A DNA stretch of 64,000 nt, from positions 248,001 through 312,000 of the forward strand of contig NZ_JAAAMT010000001.1 of assembly GCF_009905435.1 (NCBI RefSeq), in the 5' to 3' direction. The stretch is from Pseudomonas sp. R5(2019) (GTDB lineage: Bacteria > Pseudomonadota > Gammaproteobacteria > Pseudomonadales > Pseudomonadaceae). The translations under genes and the position numbers were made by a program. Below the pieces are notes generated by a model. It was not told where the DNA came from. It worked only from the letters and a program-made list of their open reading frames with translations, and did no database searches. Positions 37,801-45,973 of the stretch are shown one piece after another. Position 1 is the first letter of the stretch; each line of letters opens with the position of its first letter.

Positions 37801-38129
37801 TTCGCCCCATCCCTAAGGGAACGCCGGTGAACCTGATCATGAACATGAACCCGCAGGCGCCGGTGCTGGATCTGGTCAGGGCGACCTCAGCGCTTACCCG
37901 CGCAATACTGCGCGTGCGCAAGGACGACTTGCTCGATGATGAACCGACCACTGACCAACGGCCCGCAGGCCACTTCCAGGCACTTGCAGCGTTCCAGGAA
38001 GAAGCCGGTCCGGCGTTGCTGAAGGTCAGCAAGTGCCCGGACTTCGTAGCCGACCGTGGCCACTGGTTCGGTGAATACCTCTCGGACGTCGAGAAGAAGC
38101 AACTGAAGGCTTTCCTCGAAACATTCTGA
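34851..38129 (+). CDS. large di-heme cytochrome c-type protein with membrane tail
   Basis: A 1092-residue protein. A long N-terminal leader ends in a hydrophobic stretch (LLVTGSLLTIAFTSSAQSQ), so the body is periplasmic. Two haem c motifs are C367-SF-C370-H371 and C606-AV-C609-H610. Residues about 875-975 contain three or four membrane helices, followed by a periplasmic-looking tail. I do not recognise the whole as a named family. It precedes a GMC flavoprotein fusion by 28 bases, so it probably accepts that enzyme's electrons, as cytochrome subunits do for other GMC dehydrogenases (inference). AGGGGA precedes the ATG; a longer frame from 34752 lacks a signal-peptide start. Confidence 0.85.
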   Translation: MLMRLASASNRIELCLWAGRNLLVTGSLLTIAFTSSAQSQLTTPDAKGHTCSTEPARFEVGQQSLDAARKAYPAAALVPESMSGWEKLSNVVEENAPGDEGTGGLSANGVKLYGRNKDCFPTEPRNLFSEVDKVIVGSDLSPRPIDYNEGKGVPEHARQAIKGQNTWMLWGEGNEAFWGWLQQNGYGIADFLILLDSRKRDTRFEDAGLMNQPGMIKRETPIDGLGLYLDQADGDNVKMIAPKDDIDAETQTPVEPQKPPTTHKGESFREFFEVGDKDSYKKIIDQLANDGVDPLVYGYPSGVVGLRLMPNPDFFGRSDTAIEARRYWQQQVVDNKNGGSEAYYSSEGNRVSADPKLVRPFRVAMACSFCHVGPHPLSPPGNLENPAWGNMSSTIGNQYWRPEKAFSNLRHETSFLWQFVASQQPGTIDTSLISTDHINNPNTINAIFEVNPRLARAGLNPPEQQSPANLEQRGIEDDPDFKSNPRHTPRVLLDGSDSIGVEGALSRVYLNIGAYSEQWNRLHNPVIGFKPQRPFELATIKNKSVYWQATEEYRIPQLESFFTYVSKTGASVTQPMKLESIPEGRARIDSKRADALDGRTVFLKNCAVCHSSKQPPDQQFAFSREWRLAKTGNLSTLTMPMDFTDWEAFKLSDKYLDYLKSLFAYEIQESALERDLFKDNYLSTDIRVPITLVGTNSQRAVATNAMRGQVWDNFSSETYKSLPAVGRIRFFNPFKSAGGVDEWGNNDSYVPPPGGPGYYRPASLVGLWATAPFLHNNALGIFNNDPSVKGRLDAFDDAIDRLLNKNKRVAEYTNPKDLRTAMDFRQRFAGDTVVAGTPGFSDSGLIYRTTARSEIDFRGPFIRPLLNGVLGDTATSIIALYLWLALAAISLVLVFIGRARLAASALLLLMAVTAVLLRITGVDSIYPWLWAIPAVALLAAFGFLLRPRSILAPRLFFGASTVVFLAVGLFANAYVDGHISPIEIRPIPKGTPVNLIMNMNPQAPVLDLVRATSALTRAILRVRKDDLLDDEPTTDQRPAGHFQALAAFQEEAGPALLKVSKCPDFVADRGHWFGEYLSDVEKKQLKAFLETF

Positions 38130-38157
38130 TGTGTTGCGTTCGTTAATCGGAGCCGCC

Positions 38158-41100
38158 ATGGATCACGATGCATTGAAGCCCAACCGGGAGCAACTGCTGG
38201 AACGTGCCGAAAACCCGCAAAAAACACCCTTCGATTACGTGATTGTGGGGTCGGGAGCCGGTGGCGGTCCGCTCGCAGCCCGGCTGGCCATCAACGGGCG
38301 ACGGGTCCTGCTTATTGAAGCGGGCGTTGATCCCGCGGCGGAGGATCGCGAGGTTTATAACGTGCCCGCCTTCCACGCTGCGGCGACGGAAGATCCGGAA
38401 ATCACCTGGGATTTCTCGGTCCGTCACTATGCCGACAATACACAGCAACGCCAGGACTCAAAGTACAACGAACATAAGGACTTTCCCATAAACGGCGTTG
38501 GGGATTCGGGAGGCATTCAGTATCCCCGCGCAGCAGCCATCGGTGGCTGCACTGCGCACTACGCACAAATCATCATCCGGCCAAACGACGCGGACTGGGA
38601 CCGGATAGCCGAATTCACCGGCGATCCGTCCTGGCGCTCCGAAAACATGCAAGGGTACTTCGCGAAAATTGAGAACTGCCTGTATTACACGGTCTATAGG
38701 GGTTTTGTCGGCAAGTTGTTGGGCGGGCTACTTAGAGTCGTCCAGATTATCGCTACCCGGCTCAACCCACGTCGACAGCTTGATCCTGGTGGTCATGGAT
38801 TCAAAGGCTGGCAGAAGACCAGTTTCATTGATCCGCTGGTAATCGCCGGGATAGTACGAGGCGATCGGACTTTCCTGCGCGTACTCAAGGATGTTTTGTT
38901 TTCTTTTCTCGGCAAGCAGCGTGATCGCTCGATGCTCGGTCGCGCCATCGCCAGGCTGCAGCTCCTTCAGTTTTTGGACCCTAATGTTCGTTCGCCAGAG
39001 ATACCGACCCGCGATCATCTGTCGCTGATTTCGATCGGCACTGACGGCAAACGTCGCCACGGCTTGCGGGAACACTTGCTGGATGTCGCTAAGCGATTCC
39101 CGGACCGACTGGTTATTTTGAATCCGGCCCACGCAAGACGTGTGTTGTTTGAAAAAGATGAGAATGATCCCGCGCCCAGGGCTGTTGGCGTAGAGGTCCA
39201 GCTTGGCGCACACCTTTACCGTGCTAGCCCGAAGAGTAAATCCATCGTGGAGGATTCGAGTCCAACGCAATACTTCGCACGTCTGGAGGTAATTGTTAGC
39301 GGCGGTGCTTTCAATACACCGCAGCTACTGATGCTCAGCGGCATCGGTGATCGGCAGCACCTTGAGGAACTGGGCATTGAAGGCCCGCGTGATAAAAACG
39401 GTGCGCAGCTAACGGAAATCGTAAATTTGTCGGGGGTCGGCAAGAATCTGCAGGACCGTTATGAAGTCAGCGTTATCAGCGAAGCGAAGTCAGCGTTTTC
39501 CACGCTGGACGGGGTTTCCTTTGAGCCGGATAAACATGGCGACCCTGCCCGTGAGCAGTGGCTGCGCGACGGAACGGGGCTCTATTCAACTAACGGAGGC
39601 GCTATCGCCTTTATGTTGTCGTCCAAGCACAACGCCGAGCCTCGCGTCGACCCCGACCTCTTCATCTTTGGCGTACCTGCAGCATTCCGCGGCTACCATT
39701 GGGGGTGGTCAAGGGAGCTACTGCACAAGACGATGGGCGCGACGACCGAGTCGCGCAATCTGTGGAGCTGGGTCATCCTCAAGGCCTATACCAACAACGA
39801 TCAAGGCGTCGTTCGCCTGCACAGCAACAACCCGCTGGATACCCCGAAGATCAACTTCAATTCATTCGAAGACAGTTCCCCAGAAGGCCACGGCGCCATG
39901 AAAGATGTCGAGGCCTTGTGCGAAGCGATTGAAGTCGTGCGCAAGATCAATGGGGATGTCACTGTCTTTGACAATGAAGTGCAGCCAGGGTCGACGCGAG
40001 CGGATGGCTCACCTCAGCTGAAACAATGGATAAAGGACGAAGCCTGGGGACACCATGCCTGCGGCACGTGCCGGATGGGCAGCGAGCCCCATCGCAACGA
40101 CACGCTTCTGCTTGAAGACTCTGGCGCAGTCCTGGATAGCCGTTTCTGCGTACATGGTGTGAAAAACCTGCGCGTGGTCGACACCTCTGTCTTCCCCTAC
40201 ATTCCGGGCTATTTCATCGCCACGCCAACCTTCATGATTGGCGAGAAAGCCGCCGATGTGCTGCTGGCTGATTCCGACGACTATCCGCAAAAGCTTGAAG
40301 CGGTGGAAGCGGCTGCGATTCGGGAGCGCCGCACGGCCGTTGATCCCGAATACCAGGATCCCCAAACGGATACCGCGAGGTTGCCCAAGGACACGATCGG
40401 GCTCGCGTTTTCGGGCGGCGGTATCCGCAGTGCGACCTTCTGCCTTGGCCTGCTCCAGGCTCTGGCGAAGTGTCATCGACTGCGTGATATCGACATCGTG
40501 TCGTCAGCCTCTGGCGGTGGCTATATTGCCGCGTTTCTGGGGCGTCTCTTCACTCGGATGCGCCCGGATCTGCCCAACAAGGCCGCGCGGGTGGAGTCGA
40601 TACTCAAGGGCTCTCCCGAAATCGACTGGCTGCGGCGCAATTCCCAGTACATTGACGGGGGCGGGCGTGGTGACGCCCTGTTCGATGCGGCCATCGTGCT
40701 GCGCAACCTGGCAACCGTACATCTTTGGCTGGGCACCCTGTTGTTCGGCGTGTTCGGGTTGATTCGCTGGCTGGCCATCACCTTCCTTGGCGATGTGATA
40801 CCAGTGACCCTGTTTGAAATAACCCTCTCGGCCTGGTGGTGGCTGCCTGGTGGACTGTTGGTGTTGGGTGTGCTTCCCCCCGCCATCGGCTACTGGTTGG
40901 TGATGCAGGACCCAACCCGTAACTGGCGCGCGTTGCTGCCATTGCTCGTCTGGCTGACTTTTCTTGGGTGCGCAATCTACGGCCTTGCATTGCCTGCAAT
41001 CACAGCCTGGTGTGGCGTGGCCATCGTCGTACTGCTACTGGCTTTGCTGTTGCAGGAAGGCGCGAGATGGAACATCCCCAGCAAAACAGCCTCCATGAAA

Positions 41101-42846
41101 TGGGCGCTACCCGACGATCCGGATGAAGGCAATCCGGCGGACAAGAGCGCCATCGTGCGCAATCGGCTGACGCGGCTTTTCGGCGTGGGACTGTTCGGTT
41201 TCGCCGTCAGCATCCTGTGGGTGGTTCTGGATACAGGCGCGCAGTTCGCTGCCAGCGACATGCCCATGATCGGATGGTCGATTGTTGGACTGGCACCGTT
41301 GCTCCCGTTGTTGCGGGGTGTCGCGACCGGGCTGCTCAAAGGCCCACCGTCGGGGGCCGTTTCGTCTTTCGCAAAGGGCCTTGGATTACCGATCCTGATG
41401 GGCACGGTAACATTCCTGCTCGTGTTCCTGCTGCTGATGTACCTCAATATGCTCGCGCACCTGGTGTTCCTTCGGGACCTTCAGGTCGGCACCTGGTGCG
41501 TGATGACGGCCCTGCTCGTTTCCGCCGTACTGGGGCAGACGCTTTCCCTGCTCAATCTGTCTTCTTTGCAGCAAGCGTATTCGCAGAAACTGGTGCGGAC
41601 CTTCCTTGGCGCTTCGAACGATGCGCGAGTCCATCCCACCGGTACCAATACACCCGTACCGGTCAACGTCAGCGACCTGGGAGATGACATCGATTTTGAT
41701 ACCTATCATCCCGAACGCACGGGAGGCCCATTGCATCTGGTCGGTACCTGCTTGAACAACTCCGTCGACCCTTTGTCCGGCAACCTCCTGCGTGACGACA
41801 ACGGCATGCCGATGTGTCTGGGGCCAGCAGGCATTACCGTCGGACGGCGCTTTCATGCGCTATGGGAGCCGCGCGACACCGACACCCCGGCGCGCCAGGT
41901 TCCTGTGGCAGCCATCAATGTGGCGCCCGACCCCAATCAGTTTCATGTCCTGTCACGCTCCGATGACAAGCCGGTCACGGTGGAACGCTTGCGCCTCGGC
42001 CAGTGGATGGCGATCTCCGGGGCGGCCTACACTACTGGCTCGGGTCGCAATACGAAACTGTGGCGATCGTTGATTCTGGGTCTGGTCAATCTTCGCATTG
42101 GCTATTGGTGGAACAGCGGTATCCCCGCCGGCCGGCGACCGGGGCGTTACCCGCCAAGTCTTTGGCGCGCCTTCAAGTCCCTGCCGTCGACTGTCTTTGC
42201 CTTACAGGCGAGCTTGCTGAACGAGTGGCGAGGCTATTTTGCCGGTCCTGCCGAGCGGCTTTGGTACTTGAGCGATGGTGGACATTTTGACAACACCGGG
42301 CTCTACGAGCTGATTCGCCGTCGCCTGCCCATCATGATTGCGGTCGATGCGACCAGTGACCCGAATTATGTGTTCGATGATCTCGCGCTGCTTACGCGGC
42401 AAGTGCGTCTCGACTTTTGTGCGGAAATAAAATGGCTCAAGCCGGTCAGAACCACCGAAGTCAACCCGCCCCCTGATATGCCAGGTTGGAAAGCTTCCTG
42501 CGACTCAACGGGAGAAGTCAGCGTGCCACTGTGGATCGCAACCCATGTCCAGCAAAAAGCCGTCGGTGCGATCGAGGAGATCAAGCGCACAGGTCCCTTC
42601 GGTGCCGCGTTGGCACAAATAACCTATTCAGACGAACATCCTCCGAGCTGGCTACTACTGGTCAAGCCCTGCCTGTTTGCCGACCTGCCCACGGATCTGC
42701 GTACCTACGCGTCCATGCACGAGCGCTTTCCCAACGAAACCACGCTGGACCAGTTCTTCGACGACAACCAGTGGGAGGCTTACCGCATGCTTGGAGAAAC
42801 AGCAGGTCAGAAACTTTTCGCTGAGCCTGATGATTGCAGGAGGTAG
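38158..42846 (+). CDS. GMC oxidoreductase fused to membrane-embedded patatin lipase
   Basis: A 1562-residue fusion. Residues 1 to about 700 are a GMC flavoprotein (cholesterol oxidase/choline dehydrogenase type): VGSGAGGGPLA at 30-40, GGCTAHYAQIIIRPND near 129, GGAFNTPQLLMLSGIG, and His632/633 in WGHHACGTCRMG. The usual C-terminal Asn-Pro is replaced (FIATPTFMIGEKAAD). Residues about 745-1562 are a patatin: GGGIRS near 752, nucleophile S785 in SSASGGGY, and D1373 in LSDGGHFDNTG. About eight membrane helices (about 850-1140) lie between nucleophile and Asp. No signal peptide is seen. GGAG precedes the ATG at 38158. The lipoprotein gene starts 3 bases downstream. Confidence 0.92.
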   Translation: MDHDALKPNREQLLERAENPQKTPFDYVIVGSGAGGGPLAARLAINGRRVLLIEAGVDPAAEDREVYNVPAFHAAATEDPEITWDFSVRHYADNTQQRQDSKYNEHKDFPINGVGDSGGIQYPRAAAIGGCTAHYAQIIIRPNDADWDRIAEFTGDPSWRSENMQGYFAKIENCLYYTVYRGFVGKLLGGLLRVVQIIATRLNPRRQLDPGGHGFKGWQKTSFIDPLVIAGIVRGDRTFLRVLKDVLFSFLGKQRDRSMLGRAIARLQLLQFLDPNVRSPEIPTRDHLSLISIGTDGKRRHGLREHLLDVAKRFPDRLVILNPAHARRVLFEKDENDPAPRAVGVEVQLGAHLYRASPKSKSIVEDSSPTQYFARLEVIVSGGAFNTPQLLMLSGIGDRQHLEELGIEGPRDKNGAQLTEIVNLSGVGKNLQDRYEVSVISEAKSAFSTLDGVSFEPDKHGDPAREQWLRDGTGLYSTNGGAIAFMLSSKHNAEPRVDPDLFIFGVPAAFRGYHWGWSRELLHKTMGATTESRNLWSWVILKAYTNNDQGVVRLHSNNPLDTPKINFNSFEDSSPEGHGAMKDVEALCEAIEVVRKINGDVTVFDNEVQPGSTRADGSPQLKQWIKDEAWGHHACGTCRMGSEPHRNDTLLLEDSGAVLDSRFCVHGVKNLRVVDTSVFPYIPGYFIATPTFMIGEKAADVLLADSDDYPQKLEAVEAAAIRERRTAVDPEYQDPQTDTARLPKDTIGLAFSGGGIRSATFCLGLLQALAKCHRLRDIDIVSSASGGGYIAAFLGRLFTRMRPDLPNKAARVESILKGSPEIDWLRRNSQYIDGGGRGDALFDAAIVLRNLATVHLWLGTLLFGVFGLIRWLAITFLGDVIPVTLFEITLSAWWWLPGGLLVLGVLPPAIGYWLVMQDPTRNWRALLPLLVWLTFLGCAIYGLALPAITAWCGVAIVVLLLALLLQEGARWNIPSKTASMKWALPDDPDEGNPADKSAIVRNRLTRLFGVGLFGFAVSILWVVLDTGAQFAASDMPMIGWSIVGLAPLLPLLRGVATGLLKGPPSGAVSSFAKGLGLPILMGTVTFLLVFLLLMYLNMLAHLVFLRDLQVGTWCVMTALLVSAVLGQTLSLLNLSSLQQAYSQKLVRTFLGASNDARVHPTGTNTPVPVNVSDLGDDIDFDTYHPERTGGPLHLVGTCLNNSVDPLSGNLLRDDNGMPMCLGPAGITVGRRFHALWEPRDTDTPARQVPVAAINVAPDPNQFHVLSRSDDKPVTVERLRLGQWMAISGAAYTTGSGRNTKLWRSLILGLVNLRIGYWWNSGIPAGRRPGRYPPSLWRAFKSLPSTVFALQASLLNEWRGYFAGPAERLWYLSDGGHFDNTGLYELIRRRLPIMIAVDATSDPNYVFDDLALLTRQVRLDFCAEIKWLKPVRTTEVNPPPDMPGWKASCDSTGEVSVPLWIATHVQQKAVGAIEEIKRTGPFGAALAQITYSDEHPPSWLLLVKPCLFADLPTDLRTYASMHERFPNETTLDQFFDDNQWEAYRMLGETAGQKLFAEPDDCRR

Positions 42847-42849
42847 ATC

Positions 42850-44337
42850 ATGGCAGCCATGCCCATTCCCCGAGCACTGATGCGATGTGCGTTCCTGCTG
42901 ACTCTGCTTGGGCTGTCTGCGTCTTGCGGCCTCTATAACGTCCCGCACCGGCCAGTTCAGCCAGAGCGAGTCTCCGCCAGTACTGCGCATGCACCTGGTG
43001 CGGGATTCGATTTGCAGTTTATCGAATCGGACGATCAAGGCTGGTTCTGGAATCCGGAGCAGGCCGTTTCCGCTCTGTCGACCGTAAAAACCGCGACAGC
43101 TGAAGGTAATACGCTGGTAGTGCTTTTCATCCATGGCTGGCATCACTCCGCGGCTTGCTACGATGACAACGTCGAGGCATTCAAACGCGTACTGCAGCGT
43201 TTGCACGTTGAGCTGGATCAAAAAATGTACCGTGAGGCAATGCCGACAGTGCGCGTCATTGGCCTCTATGTTGGCTGGCGTGGACGCTCACTGCCGGGAC
43301 TGATCGACTACACGACATTTTGGGGACGCAAGTCGGCCGCAAGACGTGTTGGTGAAGGCGACCTCCAGGAATTCATGGCCAGGTTACAGCGAATATACAA
43401 CGATCATTCCGACGGGCGAGTGACCGACGGCAAGCAGAAACCTTTTTTTGGACTGGTCTCGATTGGCCACAGCTTCGGCGGGGCCGTATTGCTCGCGGCT
43501 ACCTCCCGCTACTTTGAGAGCCAAATGCAGTTGGCCAACCCGGCCAGCGGATTCTTGCGAACAGCACCTGTGATCCCGACTGGCTCCACTGCCCCCACCA
43601 CATCGCAGAGTGCTAAACCTGCAGCCATAAACCCTCCATTGCGCGGCTTTGGTGACATGGTCGTCCTCGTCAATCCTGCCGTCGAATCGGCGGCCTACGA
43701 GCGCATCAACATTCTTTCACGCGGTATCACTTACGGCTCCGACCAGACGCCTTTACTCGTCACGTTTTCGGCGCAAAACGATGGTGCCCGCAATAGCTGG
43801 TTCAAGGCCGGTCGAATCGCCGGGGAATTCTTCACAAATGCTGCTCCCGTCCACGACGACCGGGAGCGAGCCAGCCTCCGCGAAGCTCTAGGTGTATACA
43901 ACCACGGTGGCAGCGGGATAACTCACTCGCTTACTCCGATTGAGACTCAACACTTGGTTTCGAGCCAGCAGGACGAAGCTCCTGATTCGCAATGTACAGA
44001 CAAGCGACCAGACACATTTGAGTGGTGGCGCTGGGTCGATAAGCCGGTGAGCCCCGATACTCCTTTCCCGAATGACACGATAAACGTGAAGGCTGCCGAC
44101 GTTCGGGAGCTGGCTTCGTTCGACTTCTCCCAAGACGCTAAATATTCTGACTTGAGGCTATTACCGGCCAAGCCTGTAACAGCTCATCAGCCTTTCATGG
44201 TTGTCTCGGTCAACGAGCAGATCATCGATGGCCACACTGGAATCTTTTCAGAACCGTTCATGAGCTTTCTGACGCGCTACATCGGCCTCACCGAGGCGAA
44301 GCGAATTTTGCTCGGTACGCAGGCCAGCAAGCGCTGA
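42850..44337 (+). CDS. lipoprotein alpha/beta hydrolase (esterase/lipase-like)
   Basis: A 495-residue putative lipoprotein. The leader ends in a lipobox, LSAS-C26. The alpha/beta-hydrolase elements are the strand and oxyanion loop VVLFIHGWHHSA and the nucleophile elbow IGHSFGG with S208. A candidate acid/His pair near the C-terminus is DGHTGIFSEPFM, which I cannot confirm. AGGAGG stands 6 bases before the ATG and only 3 bases separate it from the GMC-patatin stop, so the two are coupled. It would release acyl groups at the envelope and feed the flavoprotein or cytochrome (inference). Confidence 0.85.
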   Translation: MAAMPIPRALMRCAFLLTLLGLSASCGLYNVPHRPVQPERVSASTAHAPGAGFDLQFIESDDQGWFWNPEQAVSALSTVKTATAEGNTLVVLFIHGWHHSAACYDDNVEAFKRVLQRLHVELDQKMYREAMPTVRVIGLYVGWRGRSLPGLIDYTTFWGRKSAARRVGEGDLQEFMARLQRIYNDHSDGRVTDGKQKPFFGLVSIGHSFGGAVLLAATSRYFESQMQLANPASGFLRTAPVIPTGSTAPTTSQSAKPAAINPPLRGFGDMVVLVNPAVESAAYERINILSRGITYGSDQTPLLVTFSAQNDGARNSWFKAGRIAGEFFTNAAPVHDDRERASLREALGVYNHGGSGITHSLTPIETQHLVSSQQDEAPDSQCTDKRPDTFEWWRWVDKPVSPDTPFPNDTINVKAADVRELASFDFSQDAKYSDLRLLPAKPVTAHQPFMVVSVNEQIIDGHTGIFSEPFMSFLTRYIGLTEAKRILLGTQASKR

Positions 44338-44395
44338 ACCAGCATGCCTGCTTTGGGGCTATCCATCTCCCCAATTCACTCAACGACAAAAGATA

Positions 44396-44424
44396 GGGCC
44401 GCCAAAAGCAATTATTGGCCGCCC
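44396..44424 (+). terminator. possible terminator after the lipoprotein gene
   Basis: Hairpin GGGCCGCCAA/TTGGCCGCCC (44396-44405 with 44415-44424, one mismatch), 59 bases after the stop. There is no clear T-run, so termination would be inefficient or Rho-assisted. Confidence 0.35.
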
Positions 44425-44473
44425 CGCGTCTCTTACCATCATGACTCTTCATACAAAAACAAAGAGAAGAGCC

Positions 44474-45835
44474 ATGGCCGCAACCCTCAAAAAACAGGGC
44501 GACAGTACCGACTACTCGGTCGTCGCCGTTCCTGATACCCATCGCATGAGTAGATTGTCGCTGACAATGGCCTGGTGGGGCATCTGCAGCGCAATGTTTT
44601 GGCTGGTCGTCTCCGCCACGCTGGCGATGACCTTCGGGACCCAAAACGCAATGATCGGCCTGCTGCTGTCGGTGGTCACTTACGCCATCATCAACGGCAT
44701 CATTTCCCGCTACGCCATCAAGACCGGCCTTTCGGTCGCGCTGTTTTCACGGGTGCTGTTCGGGCGCACGGGCGCGACTCTGGCGACCTTGATCTTCTTC
44801 GTCACCGCCACGTACTACAGCGTTTTCGAAGGCTCGGTCATTGCCATCGCGATTCATCAGTACTGGTCTGTGCTATCGCTGAATCAGGCGTACCTGCTGG
44901 TTGTGCTGTACAGCGTGCCATTGATCTTCGGCAGCGTGCAGAACTGGATGGACAAGCTCAACGGCGTGCTGCTGCCCTTCTACCTGATCGGACTGGTGGC
45001 GCTGGTGGTGATGACGATCGGCGAATACGGTTACAGCGCTGCGTGGCTGCAAATGGGTCCGGCGAGCGGCCCGGTGGAGAACGGCTGGTGGAACTGTTTC
45101 AGCGCCTTCATGGGGGTGTGGATCCTGATGATGTACACCTGGGACTACGCACGCTTCGGGCGCAAGGAAGATGCGCAGTACCACGGCCGCATCAACTTCG
45201 GGCTGCCCTTCTACACCTTCACCTTTTTGATCAATGGCCTGGTGGGGATCTTTCTGGCCGGGACTATTCCGACACCGGGTGGCCTGACCGAGGTTTCGGT
45301 GGTCATGGCGATCATCGAGCTGATGGGCATCTGGGGGCTGATTTTCGTGTGGATCAGCCAGACGCGTATCAACTCCGCAAACTTCTTCCTGGCGGCCACC
45401 AACATGCAGGCGTTCTTCGGTCGCCTGGGGCTGACCCAGGTGCCTTACATCGTTTGGGCAATTGCCGTTGGCGTACTGGTCTACACGCTGATGCGCCTGA
45501 ACGTGTTCGAGTACATCCTGCAGGCACTGGCATACCAGAGCATCTTCGTGGTGGCCTGGGTCGCGATTGCCCTGGCGCACATTTTTTCGCCCAGATACAC
45601 CCAGCTGTTCCAGGGCAGAATCGAATACGAACTGGAACGTGTCAGCGCCTTCAACCCCTGTGGCCTGGGCGCGTGGTTCTTCGCAGCCGGGCTCGGCATC
45701 CTCTTGCTCAATGCCAACAGCCCAACGCTGGCCACATGGTCGGCCCCGGTGACATTCGTCAGTGCGTTCGGCGCCTACTGGCTACTGCTCAACAGTGCCA
45801 AGCGCAGCTGGTTCGTGCGCGCCAGCTGCACCTGA
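44474..45835 (+). CDS. NCS1-family nucleobase/hydantoin permease
   Basis: Twelve-helix permease of 453 residues in the NCS1 (cytosine/purine/allantoin/hydantoin) family: early segment LTMAWWGICSAMFWLVVSAT, middle WNCFSAFMGVWILMMYTWDY, later WISQTRINSANFFLAATNMQ. The ATG at 44474 has AGAGAAGAG upstream. It precedes a porin and hydantoinase B/A genes, so it likely imports a cyclic ureide or lactam for them. A second NCS1 gene lies at 58.6 kb, attached to a different operon. Confidence 0.9.
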   Translation: MAATLKKQGDSTDYSVVAVPDTHRMSRLSLTMAWWGICSAMFWLVVSATLAMTFGTQNAMIGLLLSVVTYAIINGIISRYAIKTGLSVALFSRVLFGRTGATLATLIFFVTATYYSVFEGSVIAIAIHQYWSVLSLNQAYLLVVLYSVPLIFGSVQNWMDKLNGVLLPFYLIGLVALVVMTIGEYGYSAAWLQMGPASGPVENGWWNCFSAFMGVWILMMYTWDYARFGRKEDAQYHGRINFGLPFYTFTFLINGLVGIFLAGTIPTPGGLTEVSVVMAIIELMGIWGLIFVWISQTRINSANFFLAATNMQAFFGRLGLTQVPYIVWAIAVGVLVYTLMRLNVFEYILQALAYQSIFVVAWVAIALAHIFSPRYTQLFQGRIEYELERVSAFNPCGLGAWFFAAGLGILLLNANSPTLATWSAPVTFVSAFGAYWLLLNSAKRSWFVRASCT

Positions 45836-45903
45836 AACGACCTATCGATTGATCTGACTCGCGTCAGCCAGGACGCGACTCGCCTCCCGCCTACACCTCG
45901 CCT

Positions 45904-45934
45904 GAGCCACAGACTTTCTGCGGCTCGGCTTTTT
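45904..45934 (+). terminator. intrinsic terminator after the NCS1 gene
   Basis: Stem GAGCCACAGA/TCTGCGGCTC (45904-45913 with 45917-45926, one mismatch), then GGC and five T. It may make expression of the downstream porin and hydantoinase genes partly independent. Confidence 0.7.
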
Positions 45935-45973
45935 GCTGCCTGTAAAACAACAATGACTCCCAAGGAGCGAAAC

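Noticed and set aside
44575-45852. 425-codon frame overlapping the NCS1 permease on the same strand
   Set aside because: It is rich in Arg, His and Gly with no hydrophobic segments, whereas the overlapping frame encodes a clear 12-helix permease with a good start site.
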